A DNA stretch of 64,000 bases, taken from NCBI RefSeq assembly GCF_013373865.1, contig NC_050470.1, forward strand, positions 24,582,856 through 24,646,855, in the 5' to 3' direction. The notes beneath the pieces are model-generated. The model worked only from the letters and a program-made list of their open reading frames with translations. It made no database searches and was not told the DNA's origin. This stretch comes from Monomorium pharaonis (Eukaryota > Arthropoda > Insecta > Hymenoptera > Formicidae). The position numbers were made by a program, and so were the translations under genes. Below, piece after piece: positions 35,990 to 49,800 of the stretch (the first letter of the stretch is position 1; each line of letters starts with the position of its first letter).

Positions 35990-36600
35990 TCAAATGAAAT
36001 CTCAATTTCTCGAAGTCACCGGGTCCTCTCTTCTCGACCGGCCCTGGTCTCGCGGGTCGATAAAGGCTCTCACTCTCTCTCCCGCTTCCACACAACGCGC
36101 ATCCTCGACGAGGGACGAGGCGGACGAGGAACGGCCGAGTAGAACGGAAAATCGCCGAGTTCTGTCAGTGGCCTCTCGGACACGGAAGGATCGAAAGTGG
36201 AGAACGTTCTGCGGTAGAACGAATGTTCCTCCAGCGCCTCGACGTCCCGAGGCTTCGTCGCGCTCACGGCGCGATTTGCACGGTAATTAATTAAATCGCG
36301 AGAGCGGTCGATCAACGCGGGTGTTGATGTGCGCGGAAAATGCGATGGTAGAACGAAAACGCATCCTGCTCCTCCAAGCCACGCTCGACGTACCGTGACG
36401 TTCGTACGCGTTCACGTGTCAATACCGCCGAAACGTCAAATTAAACGTTCGATCGGAGTCTTTTTCTCACAAACGCGCCTCTTCCGGAGAGAGAGAGAGA
36501 GAGAGAGAGGGACGCAGTCACTTCACGTTATCGCGGATCTACGAATGTATCAGTTCCTCCCAGCATCCGCGAAAGACACCCGGTTCGGCGTGTGACAACT
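35990..36600. promoter_or_regulatory. orphan GC-rich island
   Basis: A CpG-containing block directly right of the tandem array, with a (GA)n run at 36487-36510. It resembles a promoter or 5' UTR exon, but no coding exon can be tied to it. The nearest downstream gene on the plus strand is mctp, 7 kb away. Confidence 0.4.
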
Positions 36601-38756
36601 TTTGGCACAGCATGACGGATCACACGATGTGTCATCCTTGCCAAAATGAATGAGAACATGGCGAGCAATATATTTCCTTTATTTACTAATGTTAGTTTTC
36701 TTGTATCTCTGGAATCTTTACTTCCATCAGCACATCGACAGTCGATAGCTTGATGAGCAAGGGTTCTTTGAAAAAATATATTTAAGCGACGAGAGGATGT
36801 GGACATTGCGCGTTCTTACAGCTTACACAAGGAATTTTACACAAGAATATCTCAAGTTTCCCGCATTTTCTTTCATCTCTTTGATCAATCCTGTAGTCAT
36901 CTTTTCTTCAATACTTGAGCACCGGCGCGTTGATATTCATGTTATTTCACGTGAAACTTTCACAAGGAAAGAGATATCGGAATATTCATAGTTCTAGAAT
37001 TATGAGTAATTAAAAAAAAGAAAGTTTTTTTTTGTATCAGAAAGTAGAAATACATAAGAAACCTTGTTTTATAGTTAGTCTAAATCAACGAAAATTTAAA
37101 TAAGTATCATCAGTTTCTTTAAATTTCTTTGGCACAGATAAAATATAATTTGTTAAACATTAAAATGTTATCTAATATTATATAAAATTCTTTTAATTAT
37201 TTCTTTTCTTTTATAATGAAAGAAGAACATTTATGAAGAAAAAAATGATTGATTTTCAAACGCTCGTGTCTTAGAAAATGCCGATTATCCAATATTCTTG
37301 TTAAAGAAATTGTGTCGTGATCTGGAAGTTCGTGAATGACAGCATGGAGTAAGAAATCTCGCTATAAATTATTCCAAATAATTTTCATACCTTGGCTTAT
37401 AACTCGCGCGAGTCATTAAAAAGGAATTAATTGAGAGTGTATCGCGTGACACTCTTCAATGTAACTGCTGGCAAATTGCAATTTTATACAGTTTCGTCGT
37501 TTTCTTCCGTATGTGTGTGCTATTAGCACGAACCATTTCATCGTTTTTTCATTCGCAGAAAAATAGTAATGGGCAGTAGCAAATCACGAACGTCAACCGC
37601 CAGGAGATCCGTATTATGTTCCATACGTATTGTTAGATGCGGGTATTTAATTCTCATGACACTGACTGCGATTCACATAGAAACCGAGCAAGGTTTCAAA
37701 TCAGACGGTCGCACTTGGCATTAAATGTGAGATATAAATGCGGACAGTGTGTAAAGCCGAGTAGAACATATGCCCGCGAGAACGGAGCCGTTTGTCTTTT
37801 CTTTAATCCTTGGGCACTGGTGTTGTCTCACGTGAAATGTCTACAAAATTTAAATTCAACCTCTTATAAAATAAAGCGAAGTAAAATATTTTTAGTAATA
37901 AGTTGTTGCGAGATACGTTGAATATTAAAGAGGCAAATACGCCTAAAAAAGTAAAAATAAGACCTAACTATGAATTTTCTGTGGAAAAATGAATAAAAAG
38001 AGAAATTATGTTTATTCCATTGTAAATATTATATTTTTCTCTATTTGATATTTAAATTTTATTTTAAAATATTATAAAAGTTGGTATACAAGTTTTTTTT
38101 TACATTTTTCATGTTTTTAAAAAATTTTTAGTGACCACTGGTATTCCTACAGGATTTTTTAGAAAACAAAATAACAAACTTTATAAAACTGAAACATAGT
38201 ATTCGATATAGCTGTTATTCAAAATATTGCGTTTGAATACAATGGCAGCCAGTCAAAGTCAACATAACAATTTTTCATAGAAATTTCGTGTTCATTTCTT
38301 GGCTGCGACAAATAATTAAGTATTGTAAGTATTGTAAGAAAAATAATTCGTCAAGCACTATCTTTTAGTGTTTAAAATTGCAACTCAATCGGTTGAGTCG
38401 TTTTAAAGATATAATAGTCACGTTATTTGAAAACATAATTTAAGAAAACGTGAATAGAGGCGTTATTTAAAATTAACTTTTAATGAAATTTAAATATTAA
38501 ATAGAGAAAAGTATAATCTTTGTAAAAATCTTTATAAATACAATTTCTTCATGTTCTTCAATATTCCCTAAAAAAAAATCTGCAAAAATTATAATTTTGA
38601 TCGTCTAGATACTTCCTTAATAGCAAAAGTAACGATAAAACGTGTCATCTTTTTTATAGTACTCTTGTTTTATATTTATGTAATATATAACATCACATAC
38701 AAAAAGAATGTTTAATTTTAAGCTAGCAAAATAGTTTATTTGTGTCACGTTTTTTG

Positions 38757-38900
38757 AATACTTAAATATGTTTTAGTTTTAAATATATGGTGTTTAGATT
38801 TAAAACACTTTAAAACAGTAAAACTTTAAAACTGAAATCTTGAACAGCTTAAACATTTTAAATCCAAACATCGTTTAAAGTTGAAACATTTTTAAGTATT
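38757..38900. mobile_element. 144-bp foldback element
   Basis: The left arm starting AATACTTAAATATGTTTTAG and the right arm ending ACATTTTTAAGTATT are inverted copies. Pairing continues through the GTGTTTAGATTTAAAA and TTTTAAATCCAAACAT blocks. Confidence 0.7.
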
Positions 38901-41320
38901 ATAAGACAGAAATAAAAGGTTTTTATATTTTAAAATTAAACACTTCTTTCTGTCTCGTTTCTGTATGCAGAATTTTGAATATACAAATCTTATATCAAAG
39001 TTACGAGATTATGTGCCAACGCTTAAAGATTGAAATAACGAAAAATGTACGGAAATAAATAATTAATTCTGATTAATATTCACCAATATTCATTTTATTT
39101 AAATTTCAATACAAAGCTATTTACGTGCTCATGCATGTTTATACTGCGGGGCGCTTTAACTGCCGTTGATAAGAAGCAAATAATTAACATAAAACATCAA
39201 AGATGCAGAGGCTTGTAAAAGTTTTTTAACTAGACGCGCTATCGATCCTGGCTACCCGAAGATTCGTTCGCGCTTGCACTTGCACTCGCACACCTTGTGG
39301 GGGAACTTATTAAATCCGTAGAAAACAAGTAAAAAGAATCCAAAAGAAAATATTGTGCATCGGACGAACGCGAATATATCGGTGTATGCCATGAAACTGA
39401 TAACGCTGAAACATGGTTGTAGTTTATCGCTTGAGTTAAGGTTGCCACAAGTTTCCGTCCAGTAATTACGCTGCTGAATAACTTGTTACGGCACTTGCAC
39501 AGACGAAAATGATCTAAGAAATTAGGATTGGAGAAGCTCGGGTTTATGGGATGCGGTCAAAATCGCGGGAAGCAAAACCGGAGGTGAACTCTCCGCGCAA
39601 ACACATCGAAAAGGTAGAAGAATTTTGTTTTCGTACAAGACATTGTTTTCGTGAGAATTGACTTTGTGGAATGAACTCGAGAGTTAATATCTTCTGTCCT
39701 TTTGAAAGATCTTCAGTAAACTTATACAATACATTATATTGTGTATACCGATGGGTGATTAAAAAAAATAGGAAAAGACTTGTTTTCTTTCCTAACAAAA
39801 AATTATTGCATCGTATATTGCTGGAAAAGAATCTGAAGAATAGAAATCTGAAAGGGACTTAATTTTATTTCGAACGAGATCAGACAGGCGAAAAATAGAC
39901 CTATATGAATATTGAGAGAGAGAGACTAACCTTGAATCAAGAATGTATTTTTTGTAAGATGGGTTATGACTCTTTGACTTTCAAAAGAGATCCTTAAAAT
40001 ATATAGAAAAAAAAAAACATTTTAAAGAGCACTCGTCGATTTTATATCTTTCATTTCTAAGATAATCCGGCCATTAAATTTGCACACTTTTAAAATTATA
40101 ATACATTTTTTATCGAGATTTTATTTAAATGTATTTTTATTATTGAGCGTAACTAAAATTACGTGACCAGATTAAACGACACAAATATAATTTATAGAAA
40201 CGACTGATGTTATCAAACATAAAGGTAGCATTCGTATTTTTGGTGAATACTCTTAAAGTCTGCCCGAAATCAATTTCATAATTAAGACTGACACAAATTA
40301 ACCGAGATAAATAAAATTCAAATGTAAAGAAAATATATTGGATTTTAATTCAACGTTTTAACTCAATTTTCGAATGGTTGAATTTATTCAATTACTTAAG
40401 TTTTCAATTGTTTATTAAGTTTAAAGAAATTGAAGTTTGATAATCTACGAAAAAAAGCACGATAAACTTATGTTTATTTAAATTTAGCAATTCAATAATA
40501 TAAGAAATGAGATTTACATTTTTTTTATTCAAAAATATTGTTTTACTTTATTGTTATTGTGTTTGTCTCTATATTTTCCAATTTAAATTGCAAAATCATT
40601 TATTAATAGTTTTGTAAGAATTTAATTCTGATTCGGTTATTTCTATACTTCGAGGAGATAAATAAATTATTTCTATATTACACAGAATATAGATAAACTA
40701 TTGTGAACGCTTGGAAAATACAACACTTATTTTATTAATATAATAAGAGATTAGCTATCTATATATGTAATACAGATTTTATCCTTGTTGAAATAAGGTC
40801 AGACAATGCTTGAAGTTACCAATGGAACATACATTTTTTTAACAGAACAGTTTTCAAAATATATTGGAGAATGTGCTTTCAAAATATTGGAGGAGAAACT
40901 CTATATTTCACGTTGCTTTCTTTAGAATTGTTCACAATAATATTTAAGTCAAACAGTTGCTCTGACTAATGAAGATGTTAAAGTTTTGAGGAACAGAGGG
41001 CAATTTTGCAAAATAGAGTAAAAAACAAATTTCTTTTTCCAACATTATTCCTATAATCAATAGAAACGTATTTTATAAAAAAAATAATACAACATTTCAT
41101 TAGCAACCTAAACTGTACTTTATTCTAATAAGGATAGAATCCATATTAAAAACAAATAATAAACTGGTCTCTTATTATTAATGCTTCCTAATTGTTTATA
41201 TTACATTGTTTGTATGTAGTAAACTATTTTTTCATACTTTATGCGATATTAGAAATTATTGCCAATTTCTGCTCAAGCCTTTGTCTTATGCGTTATAAAA
41301 TCAAGGAATTTTATGTCTTA

Positions 41321-41528
41321 CACGGAGAGAATTTTCTCTTAAAATTTACCAAAAATCTGGTAATTGTATGATATTAATACTTTTAGTAAATTTTGCTAAA
41401 AGTATAGTGACTTTTATTATACTTTTAATAAATTTTACTAAGACGTATAGTAAAATTCCTCGAAGTCACACATTCTCCCCCAATTACCAAATTTTGAAAG
41501 TAAATTTTAAGAGAAAATTCTCTCCGTG
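41321..41528. mobile_element. 208-bp MITE with TA target duplication
   Basis: Near-perfect terminal inverted repeats of about 29 bp (CACGGAGAGAATTTTCTCTT at the left; AAGAGAAAATTCTCTCCGTG at the right) are flanked by TA on both sides (41319-41320, 41529-41530). The high arm identity suggests it is fairly young. No transposase is present. Confidence 0.88.
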
Positions 41529-42538
41529 TATATAACATATCAAGTATCAGTAACATACACTTACACAGTGAAAAATCGTTGTTCGTGATGCGTACTAGCG
41601 ACCAATGCGATTAAACCTGTGTGACAGTCTGGCGTGTTTTCTATCGATGGTGTTGTATATCGATCGATGTGTTCCAACCTTTCGACGAATTTTTACGGCT
41701 TTACGTTGTTACCTCTGGAAAATAGAAATTTCTCGTGAAATAAAGGCACGACCCATATCTTTTGTAATATTTAAAAATTACGACATGTTATTAGCTTAAA
41801 AAATATTTGTACTATTTTATTTTGAATTATAATTGAATTATAGTTTAAGACGCATTGATTGGTTTCATCGCTCGTTCGAAATCGTTCCTGATATTTCGCA
41901 CAATGGTTTGAAATGTTAAGTTTCATTATTTAAAGTTTTACATTGATATTAGGAAGCAGCATATATAACACGTTCTAACTTTACTAATTTAACTTTAAGA
42001 GGATTACATTCCCATGGTTTGAAGTTATAGAAGAGGCATAAATTTCTTCAAAGTGTATCGCGTTATCTTTCATCATTTATTTCGTGGTAGTAACGCGAAG
42101 TTCACGCCAGGCGTTGTAAGGGCTAATCTAATCGCTCAAGTGAGTCGTATGCTATGAATTTCATAGGCAATTTATTTATCTAATTTACAATTTTAACTTT
42201 AACGATACTCCTTCGATAAATTGACAATTGCTTTTCCTTTAACAAAAACATCAAGATGTCTGTAATGTCCGAGTTATAAGTGTTTCAAAGAAACTTGCAA
42301 ACTCAATTTCGAACAAATAAATAAATATACAACAAACTTTTATATTCTGTAGTTAATTTTAAATTGACTTTATTTTAATAGAATCTCAATTCGCAATTTG
42401 AATACGAATAGATATTAATTTGAAAAATTGGATATTGTACAATAAAGGATAATTTATCTTGATATTCGCACATTAAGACAAAATTGATTACAAATTTTGA
42501 AAATTTATTATTCAAATTAACATCAAGTTGTGGATTGA

Positions 42539-42650
42539 TCCAAGTAGCAAGGTGATATCAATTGACGTCTTAATAATGTCTCAATTACTCTTAATGTCAA
42601 TAAAACATCACTGGAATGTCACGTCATTCGATGTCACCTATATACTTGGA
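42539..42650. mobile_element. 112-bp foldback element
   Basis: The left arm TCCAAGTAGCAAGGTGATAT and the right arm ending TCACCTATATACTTGGA are inverted copies with a few mismatches. Pairing continues through TTGACGT/ACGTCA. Confidence 0.65.
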
Positions 42651-43789
42651 AAGCTGCTCCTTCATATTCCCCTTTGACTTTGAAGATAAATTTCCATGTT
42701 ACATATGGAAATTGGTATGTAATGTACACATAAATATACAAGAAGGTGTATAATATCATATCATCAGAAGTTAGTCAAAGTTTTCTCGAAATTTGCATAA
42801 GCGCGCTAATTGGATTTTATGACGAACGTATTAGTCGGATATCCTGGACCGATGTAATTGTCGACGTTCCGAGTTTAATTGTAATCACAAAATACCGTGT
42901 AAGCCGGAGACAAACAGAAGTGATATAGTTAATAAGTAAATAATGCTCCTTATTTAAGATCGAAAATATGATCGAAAGTGTATTAAATCATCACATAAAA
43001 CGTAATGTAAAGACAAAAATTTAATCTTTGTATAATTGGAGAAACATTTAATTAGGCACAATTAGCTTCCATCTCTTTCTTTTTATTTAATAAAATATTG
43101 TTTTTATGTAGAAAAAAGTAATATATATAAAATACTGTATCTCTTATATAAAACTATTGAAAATCGTAAAGCACAAAAACATGTTTAAAATATCCCGCAA
43201 TTAAAAAAACTTTTTTTAATTCTTTAGGAATTGGGTAAAAATTTATTTCGCAATCTCTGCCTCCATTTATTTTTGCATGTAAAATTACTTTCTTAGTTTT
43301 ATTTCAGATTGTAAAACATTTTGTATTTTATTAAAGCATTTTACTTGTCGCTTTAAATAATTTTTTTCAATTTAGAGATTACACTTGTCTCCTATTTTCC
43401 TGATATATACGGTATTACGACAACGCATTAACGTAAAAACCTCTTTAATACCTTGATGCCCTAAATGGGGAGGCGAAAGAAAGGGGAAGTCTCCGGGGAC
43501 TTTACTTAGCTGCGTATTAAAATACACGCTATAGCGCTATACGGCTAATCAATATTACAAGAAGAAAAGGAAACTGTTGTTATGATGCCGTAGAAGTCGT
43601 TGACATTGCCGGGAATCACGTGGACACTGCGAAGTTGGAATATGTGCCGGTCGGTCGACGCTGTTGGGTCTCATTAATCCATCGGCGGAAACATGCTATC
43701 GGAATGCGGCGGGCTGGTGCACTTCAAGAAGAGACTAAAGCCTTGCAAGCAACGGTCTCGAAAACTAATTCGCGTTTTCGGAGGATAAA

Positions 43790-43847
43790 ATGAGCAAAAG
43801 TGTGGAGTTACTCGCTGGATCGGAGGACAGTGAGCCAACATCTACGA
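43790..43847 (+). CDS. Mctp: mctp exon 1 (start)
   Basis: ATG in the context GATAAAATGAG; 19 codons plus one base; donor TCTACGA|GTGAGT. The leftover base forms a Ser codon with exon 2. No domain is present, so the start rests on phase, context and donor. Confidence 0.65.
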
Positions 43848-46800
43848 GTGAGTAATATTGTAATATTACGACGTGCACTGCCCTAAATATTTTTACGAAA
43901 GCAATTAATGAGAATAACTATGTAATAGAAACTGAAAACAATTGGTACTTCCATTTTTTTTACATAGTTTTCCTTTAAATCTCTCAACAAGAATTGGTGA
44001 ATAATCTTTAAAAAATTAATCATAAAGTATAAAAACAAAAAATATACCTAATAAAATATGGAAAAAATGCTATCTTTTAATAAAAGCGTTGCTCTCCAGC
44101 AATTTTATTTCTTCTAAATAATTTAAATAATTTATTTAGCGACGCTGAAAAATATTTTACTAGCTAGATAATCTGTAGAATCTTATGACTGTAAAAATGG
44201 TAAACAACGATTTTTTTTAACGTCTGACAAAATGACTATCGGATTCCTTCCATGGCACGTGTCGACAGAAGGCAATATTGCCAACTAGATGTCTGGAATA
44301 CCAGATTGATTTCCGCGATACATTAGCGTGTTAGGACGATTTCCGGCAAAAGAGGAAGACAAAATCCAATAAACGGCGAATGCATTTGTAAATGCCCTCT
44401 ACATTTCCGGAATTACACATCTCCGGCACATTACATCCTGGATGCATGAGTAGTGCGTGATCTCACGATATATTGCACGACACAATTTTTTCTAACGAAA
44501 ACTTGACTACAAAGTTAATACGGAGAATTGAGTTTAAATTAATTTTAATTAAAAGTGACTAAGAGCAAAACAGTTGGGTGTTTTTTGTACGTCAGATTTA
44601 TTTCAAGACGTTATAATTGCATTTTCATCGCAAGTTGTTTTCTTTTTGAAACAGTAATTATTTGTTCGCAAGTCCAATGTGATAAAAGTATAATTTAATT
44701 TAGTTATAATAATTCCTTAACAATGCTTAATCATTTTTTAATGTGGAAACCAGTTCTTAGTAAATAAATACCGAGCTAGCTGTTATAAGAATCGGAAATT
44801 TATATCGATTACGCGACATCATCGTTCCTGAAATATAATAGAAAGTATGTTAAGCCTTTTAAAGACATTGTGATGCGTATTACTATGTTTAATAATACAG
44901 ACGGATCGATATGCTTACATGTGAGTACATAAAATGTGTTTTCCTTGTAATTCTTCTAAAAGCATTGTGTATTTTTCTTATATCCATTTAGAGTCCTAGC
45001 TTACGCGGCTTCCGTTCCATTTCAATTTAGCCAAAAATGATAAAGGCTTGTTTTATAAGCTGGAACTTTCTTTATCACGTACAACATATAAAAACTAAAT
45101 AATTGCTATGTTACAGATAACAGTAAATAAATAAATCATAGTAGAAATAAGTTTTTCTTGACATTCTTTTTTTCAAAGTTTTTTATATGTGCTAAATAAA
45201 AATCAATTAATTATTTATTTGTTATTTATTAATTAAATAATTAATAAAGAAAAATAAAATATTAACTTTTACACGAAATATATCATAATTAAGATATATG
45301 TGTAGTGGAATAATTAAATTAGAGATAGTTAAAAATAATAAAATGACCAGGGTTTCATTACTTATTCCAATACAGAATGCCAAAATATTATGACGACCTT
45401 TACTGTCGGAGGCGTAAAAGGTTAAGTACATCTTAAAATGAATAATTAGTCCTGTACACAGCATAATCATGTCTTAAAATTTAATTACTAACAAAGAGAA
45501 ACAGAATTAAAACATTTTCGTCCGAGTAAAGTCTGATGTAAAATATTCAACATATTGATATGCACATCGATATAGAACAAATATTTTCGTAATCGATATT
45601 TACTTCTCCGTTGAAAACTCATACAACTATTTAGTGCCAAAAATGTCATCTAAAAAAGTGCTCGATACTACCAAACTTTAAAAACAATTTGTTTAATTTG
45701 TGATTTTAATACTATAGTATTATCTCGCTTTTACTGGAAAATAAATTATTCATAATCGTTGTTAAAAATATCGGATTAATACAAAAGTGCAAATTTAATA
45801 AAAAAAAGGTATATATACATATAATAAAATATAAAAATAAAATATAAAATTTTTCATGACTTTACAACAAATATATTTTCCTGAAAATATTAGTTTAGCT
45901 TGGTTTTGCATAAGTTTAAAATGATTTGTAAATAAAAAGTTTCTTTGAACTCTATAAATAAACAACTAGACAAGTAACATAGATTACGGCAAATCAGATA
46001 AAAATGCAAATTGTCTCATAATTACATTTATACGTCTCGTTAAAGCTAAAAGAGGGTGTGTTTGTTAAGTCATCCGCGCACATTAAATGAAATTAATGTC
46101 ATTACAGTTATTTGTACAAGTTATTATTTATACAAGTCTGTGCGTGCTGGCCGCATAACAAGGTTTGTCACGACAGCTTTTGCCAGTAGTACTTTACTTC
46201 TCCATTCATTCGGAACGGCAACTCGATCGAGAATTGCATTTCGACTTGCAGGTAACACTTGTGCCCAAGAGAGATCCAGACTGAACTTGAACGGGAGCCG
46301 TCAGCTCTCGAAAAGCGCCACGGAGCTCCGGGACAGCGAGATCGTGAACAGCTCGCCATCGAGGCGGGGTGATGGATCGGGCGAGTCCGGTACCGTCCAT
46401 CATCGGCATCATCGTCATCACGGCACGGTGGCACAGCGCACCCATACCTTCTTCGCGACTCTGAAGAGTCGCTGGGCGCGCAGCAGGAGCAAGGAACGGA
46501 AGAAATCTAAGGATGCCGGCAGCGTGCCGGACGCGAGCCAGCTCAAGAATCCTGGTATCGAGTCCGACTATGCCGCCGATTACTCCTCCGAGCACAGCAG
46601 AAGTTCATCGGCTACTCAGAGCCCGGCCAGGCACTGCCTTAATCGTCCAGGTAAGCGACGTGTTCCTTTGATTGATATGCTTTCGCTGACTTGTACTAAG
46701 TTTACACAAGAAATAAGAGAAGATACCATTTCTTGATATTTCATAATATTTTCATATCAATTATTTAATACATTTTTTATTGTTCTATAAACTGTGCTGA

Positions 46801-49800
46801 TATAATTGTCGGATTAAAAACGCAATCGTAAACTGAAGTTGAGAATTAACCGACCGAGAAGTAATATCTACATTAATTTGAGTGTCACATTTAATAGCAA
46901 TGCTATAAGTATGTTAAAAAGCTGTAAAGAAGAGTTATTGCGAAAAGTATCCGATCTTCAAGATCTGTTTCGAGAAATGACACTCTTTATTTCTTGTGTT
47001 ATTCACATGACCTAATATTCAATTTGTCTTTTGTACTAAATGTGTTACATCTAAAAAAAAATAGATGCTATCTTGACTGCGAATTACGTAACTGTTAAAA
47101 AAGAATTTTAGACCTGAGAAAGAAGCACACGATTAAAAAGGCAATGTAATGAGCCTTGTGCGCCGATGACCTGGTTATAAAGTTTTCTCTATATCTGATA
47201 GCCTCTATATCTACAACCTTGCCTATCAGCACATTGTAGATCTATAACCTTGCGTGGTTTGATGTGAATTTTCAAATAATACACAACCTTTGATTTATCT
47301 TTATCCCTTATGTTTTCCATATTAAATAGAACAACTTTGTAAAAGTTACAAAATAAAAATGAGTAAAAAATCAGAAAAATATAGAATTCGTTAATAAAAT
47401 TTATTAATAAGAAATGTATTAATAATTGATTTTTAAGAGTCTAAAAATTAATTATTTATTAGACGGGAAAAAGAATAAAATTATTAAGGAATTAAGAAAT
47501 ACGTGAATTTAATTTGTATGTAAATGTATTTTGAATTTCAATATATGCAAGAATATGATATTATCACAAATGGTAATAGAAAATTTTCAAGAGTTACGTA
47601 ATATAAATCTATACGTATCTAAGACGGAAAAGTTTATCACGATAGTTCTCGTGACATGATAATTACGTACGCAGTGTTTTGACATATCCTCTACACAGCA
47701 TTAAATGCATAATGAAGTATGCAGTGAATTGGATCATTACTGTCATGCAATGAATGCATCAAATAGCGCTGTTTGCATCGTTTGCAGCAATGCTTTTCAA
47801 CCAATATTTGACGAGACATTAATGCCTCACCTATATTACGTCTCCAGTGGTCCGTTTAGTATTACAAAAGGAATCTAGTCGTTTATATCCGAAAGAATAA
47901 ACAATATTTACGTTTTTCTTACATTAATTATGTAAACAAATTTAAATTTTTTTCAATTATATGTTTTGATTATTTAAATAACATTTAGTATCAATAATGA
48001 GATGGCAAACTTGTCTTCTTCAAATTTTTCCAATTAAAATTTATTCTCTGATGTAGCAGGTTGCGGAAAAATAACAACTAGCGATTCAATTAAAATCAAA
48101 TATTATTTTAATTCAGTAATTCAAATATCTGACATTTTTTTCAATATTTCAGCAAATAAAGTTCTGATTATATATTTAAAAAATACTGCTTCTGTTTCTA
48201 TCGATTCAGTTATGTTACAATGCTTGCAATTCCTACCGTTTTTTTTGTTTCCTATTTTTTATGATACAAAATACGTCAGTTTGCAATATAAATACATTTA
48301 TATTTACATTTAATTTTTGTATTGTAATAATTCTCTGAAAAAATAGCTCTTTTAACCCATTTAGTCTATGTTGCATTCGAGGGCATTCTTGCAATTGACA
48401 GTTTTTTTTTGTTCGAAGTCGACTTTACTTTGTATGATAAAAGTTAAAGCGCACCATTTATGAATCTAAGTGCAGATCATAATTAGAAGGTTAAAAAATT
48501 TAACTTTTAGAATTATGGCATGATCACACGCATGTGATCTCTAGAATATCGAAGAACAAATATTTGTCGAATTCATTTGAATAACTGAAATACGTCAGTT
48601 CGTCTCATCGTCCGTAAGTTGCTTTATTTTTCAAGTTTAAGTTTTATTGACCAGCGACTCAACAATTGATCTTTTTCGCAGAAGAGTTGCGTCGCGCAAA
48701 TTAATATTCTGAGTTAATATCGAAATATGAATGCACATTTAAATGAACGCGATGAAAAAGATGAAATCAATATAAAAACCATAAATTATTTAAAATATAT
48801 CTGTGTAAAAGTACATTAATATATTAAAATATTAAGAAACTCGTGAGATAAATATTCATAAGTAAATAATATTGGTTATCTTTTGAGTTTTTTAATTAAC
48901 ACGTAACTAACACGATCGACATGATCAACGCGAATTCTGCATTCGTAATTTATACGTGCAAATAATTATTCATGATTGGGCGTTTACGCGTAAAATTGAA
49001 ATAATCGGCATTTTGTGTGTACAATGTAAACTATGCAAATTATGTTTTACATGTTATCAATGTAAACAATGATCAATGAATCACAGAAGATGCAGTTTTC
49101 TTCTAAAATAAAAATTGGATTTTTATTTTCTTTATTAATTTTATATTTTAAACCTTTATTTCATGTTACAATCAGTTATATTAACAATATTTTAGCTTAA
49201 TTACTTTTTTGTCTATTATGTTTAATGTCCAATTTAATAATAATCTGCATTGTTTGTACATTGCCATAAAAACGATTCGTGTAAACATAACGTAATCCAT
49301 AGATAGACGTAATCTTGAAATTTATGGTACAATTTATGGTACCCGTAGATATGACATAGATTTATTTCGGGAACAGAGAATCCTTGCGTCGGAGATATTG
49401 AACGTACAATTTATACCTATCGCCAAAAATCGACATGTGCGGCACGTATAGACTTCATTATATCAATTGATCTGAAATGATCCAACACGAATGCTGGCGT
49501 GTTTCACCATACTTAGACAGTTTAACTCGAAAGACTTCGCTTGTTCCGTTTAATTGTATTCTCTTGTTCCTGTTTTATAATGGAAGCCATGATTATTTTT
49601 CAATATCCTTTTACAATTGTAAAATCGTATATATGCGACAATGCATAATTACTTTTCGCTTCATTGTATTTTTATTTTCTTAACTCCTGAAAGAACTTTT
49701 TCAATAATTTGATTCTTTATTCGCTCGACTTCGCAGTGGTAAAATCATAAACTGCAAATTCCAATAAATTATAAAATTTTACTTAAATTCATGCATATTT

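Larger units (their letters stand above)
36600..43789. other. AT-rich region upstream of mctp
   Basis: No supported gene. It contains three foldback elements (38757-38900, 41321-41528, 42539-42650) and a 51-codon frame at 37569-37724. The last 300 nt (about 43480-43789) are less AT-rich and probably hold the mctp 5' UTR or promoter. Confidence 0.5.

Noticed and set aside
46168..46595. Minus-strand frames opposite mctp exon 2
   Set aside because: The plus strand encodes the MCTP N-terminus with matching splice sites.
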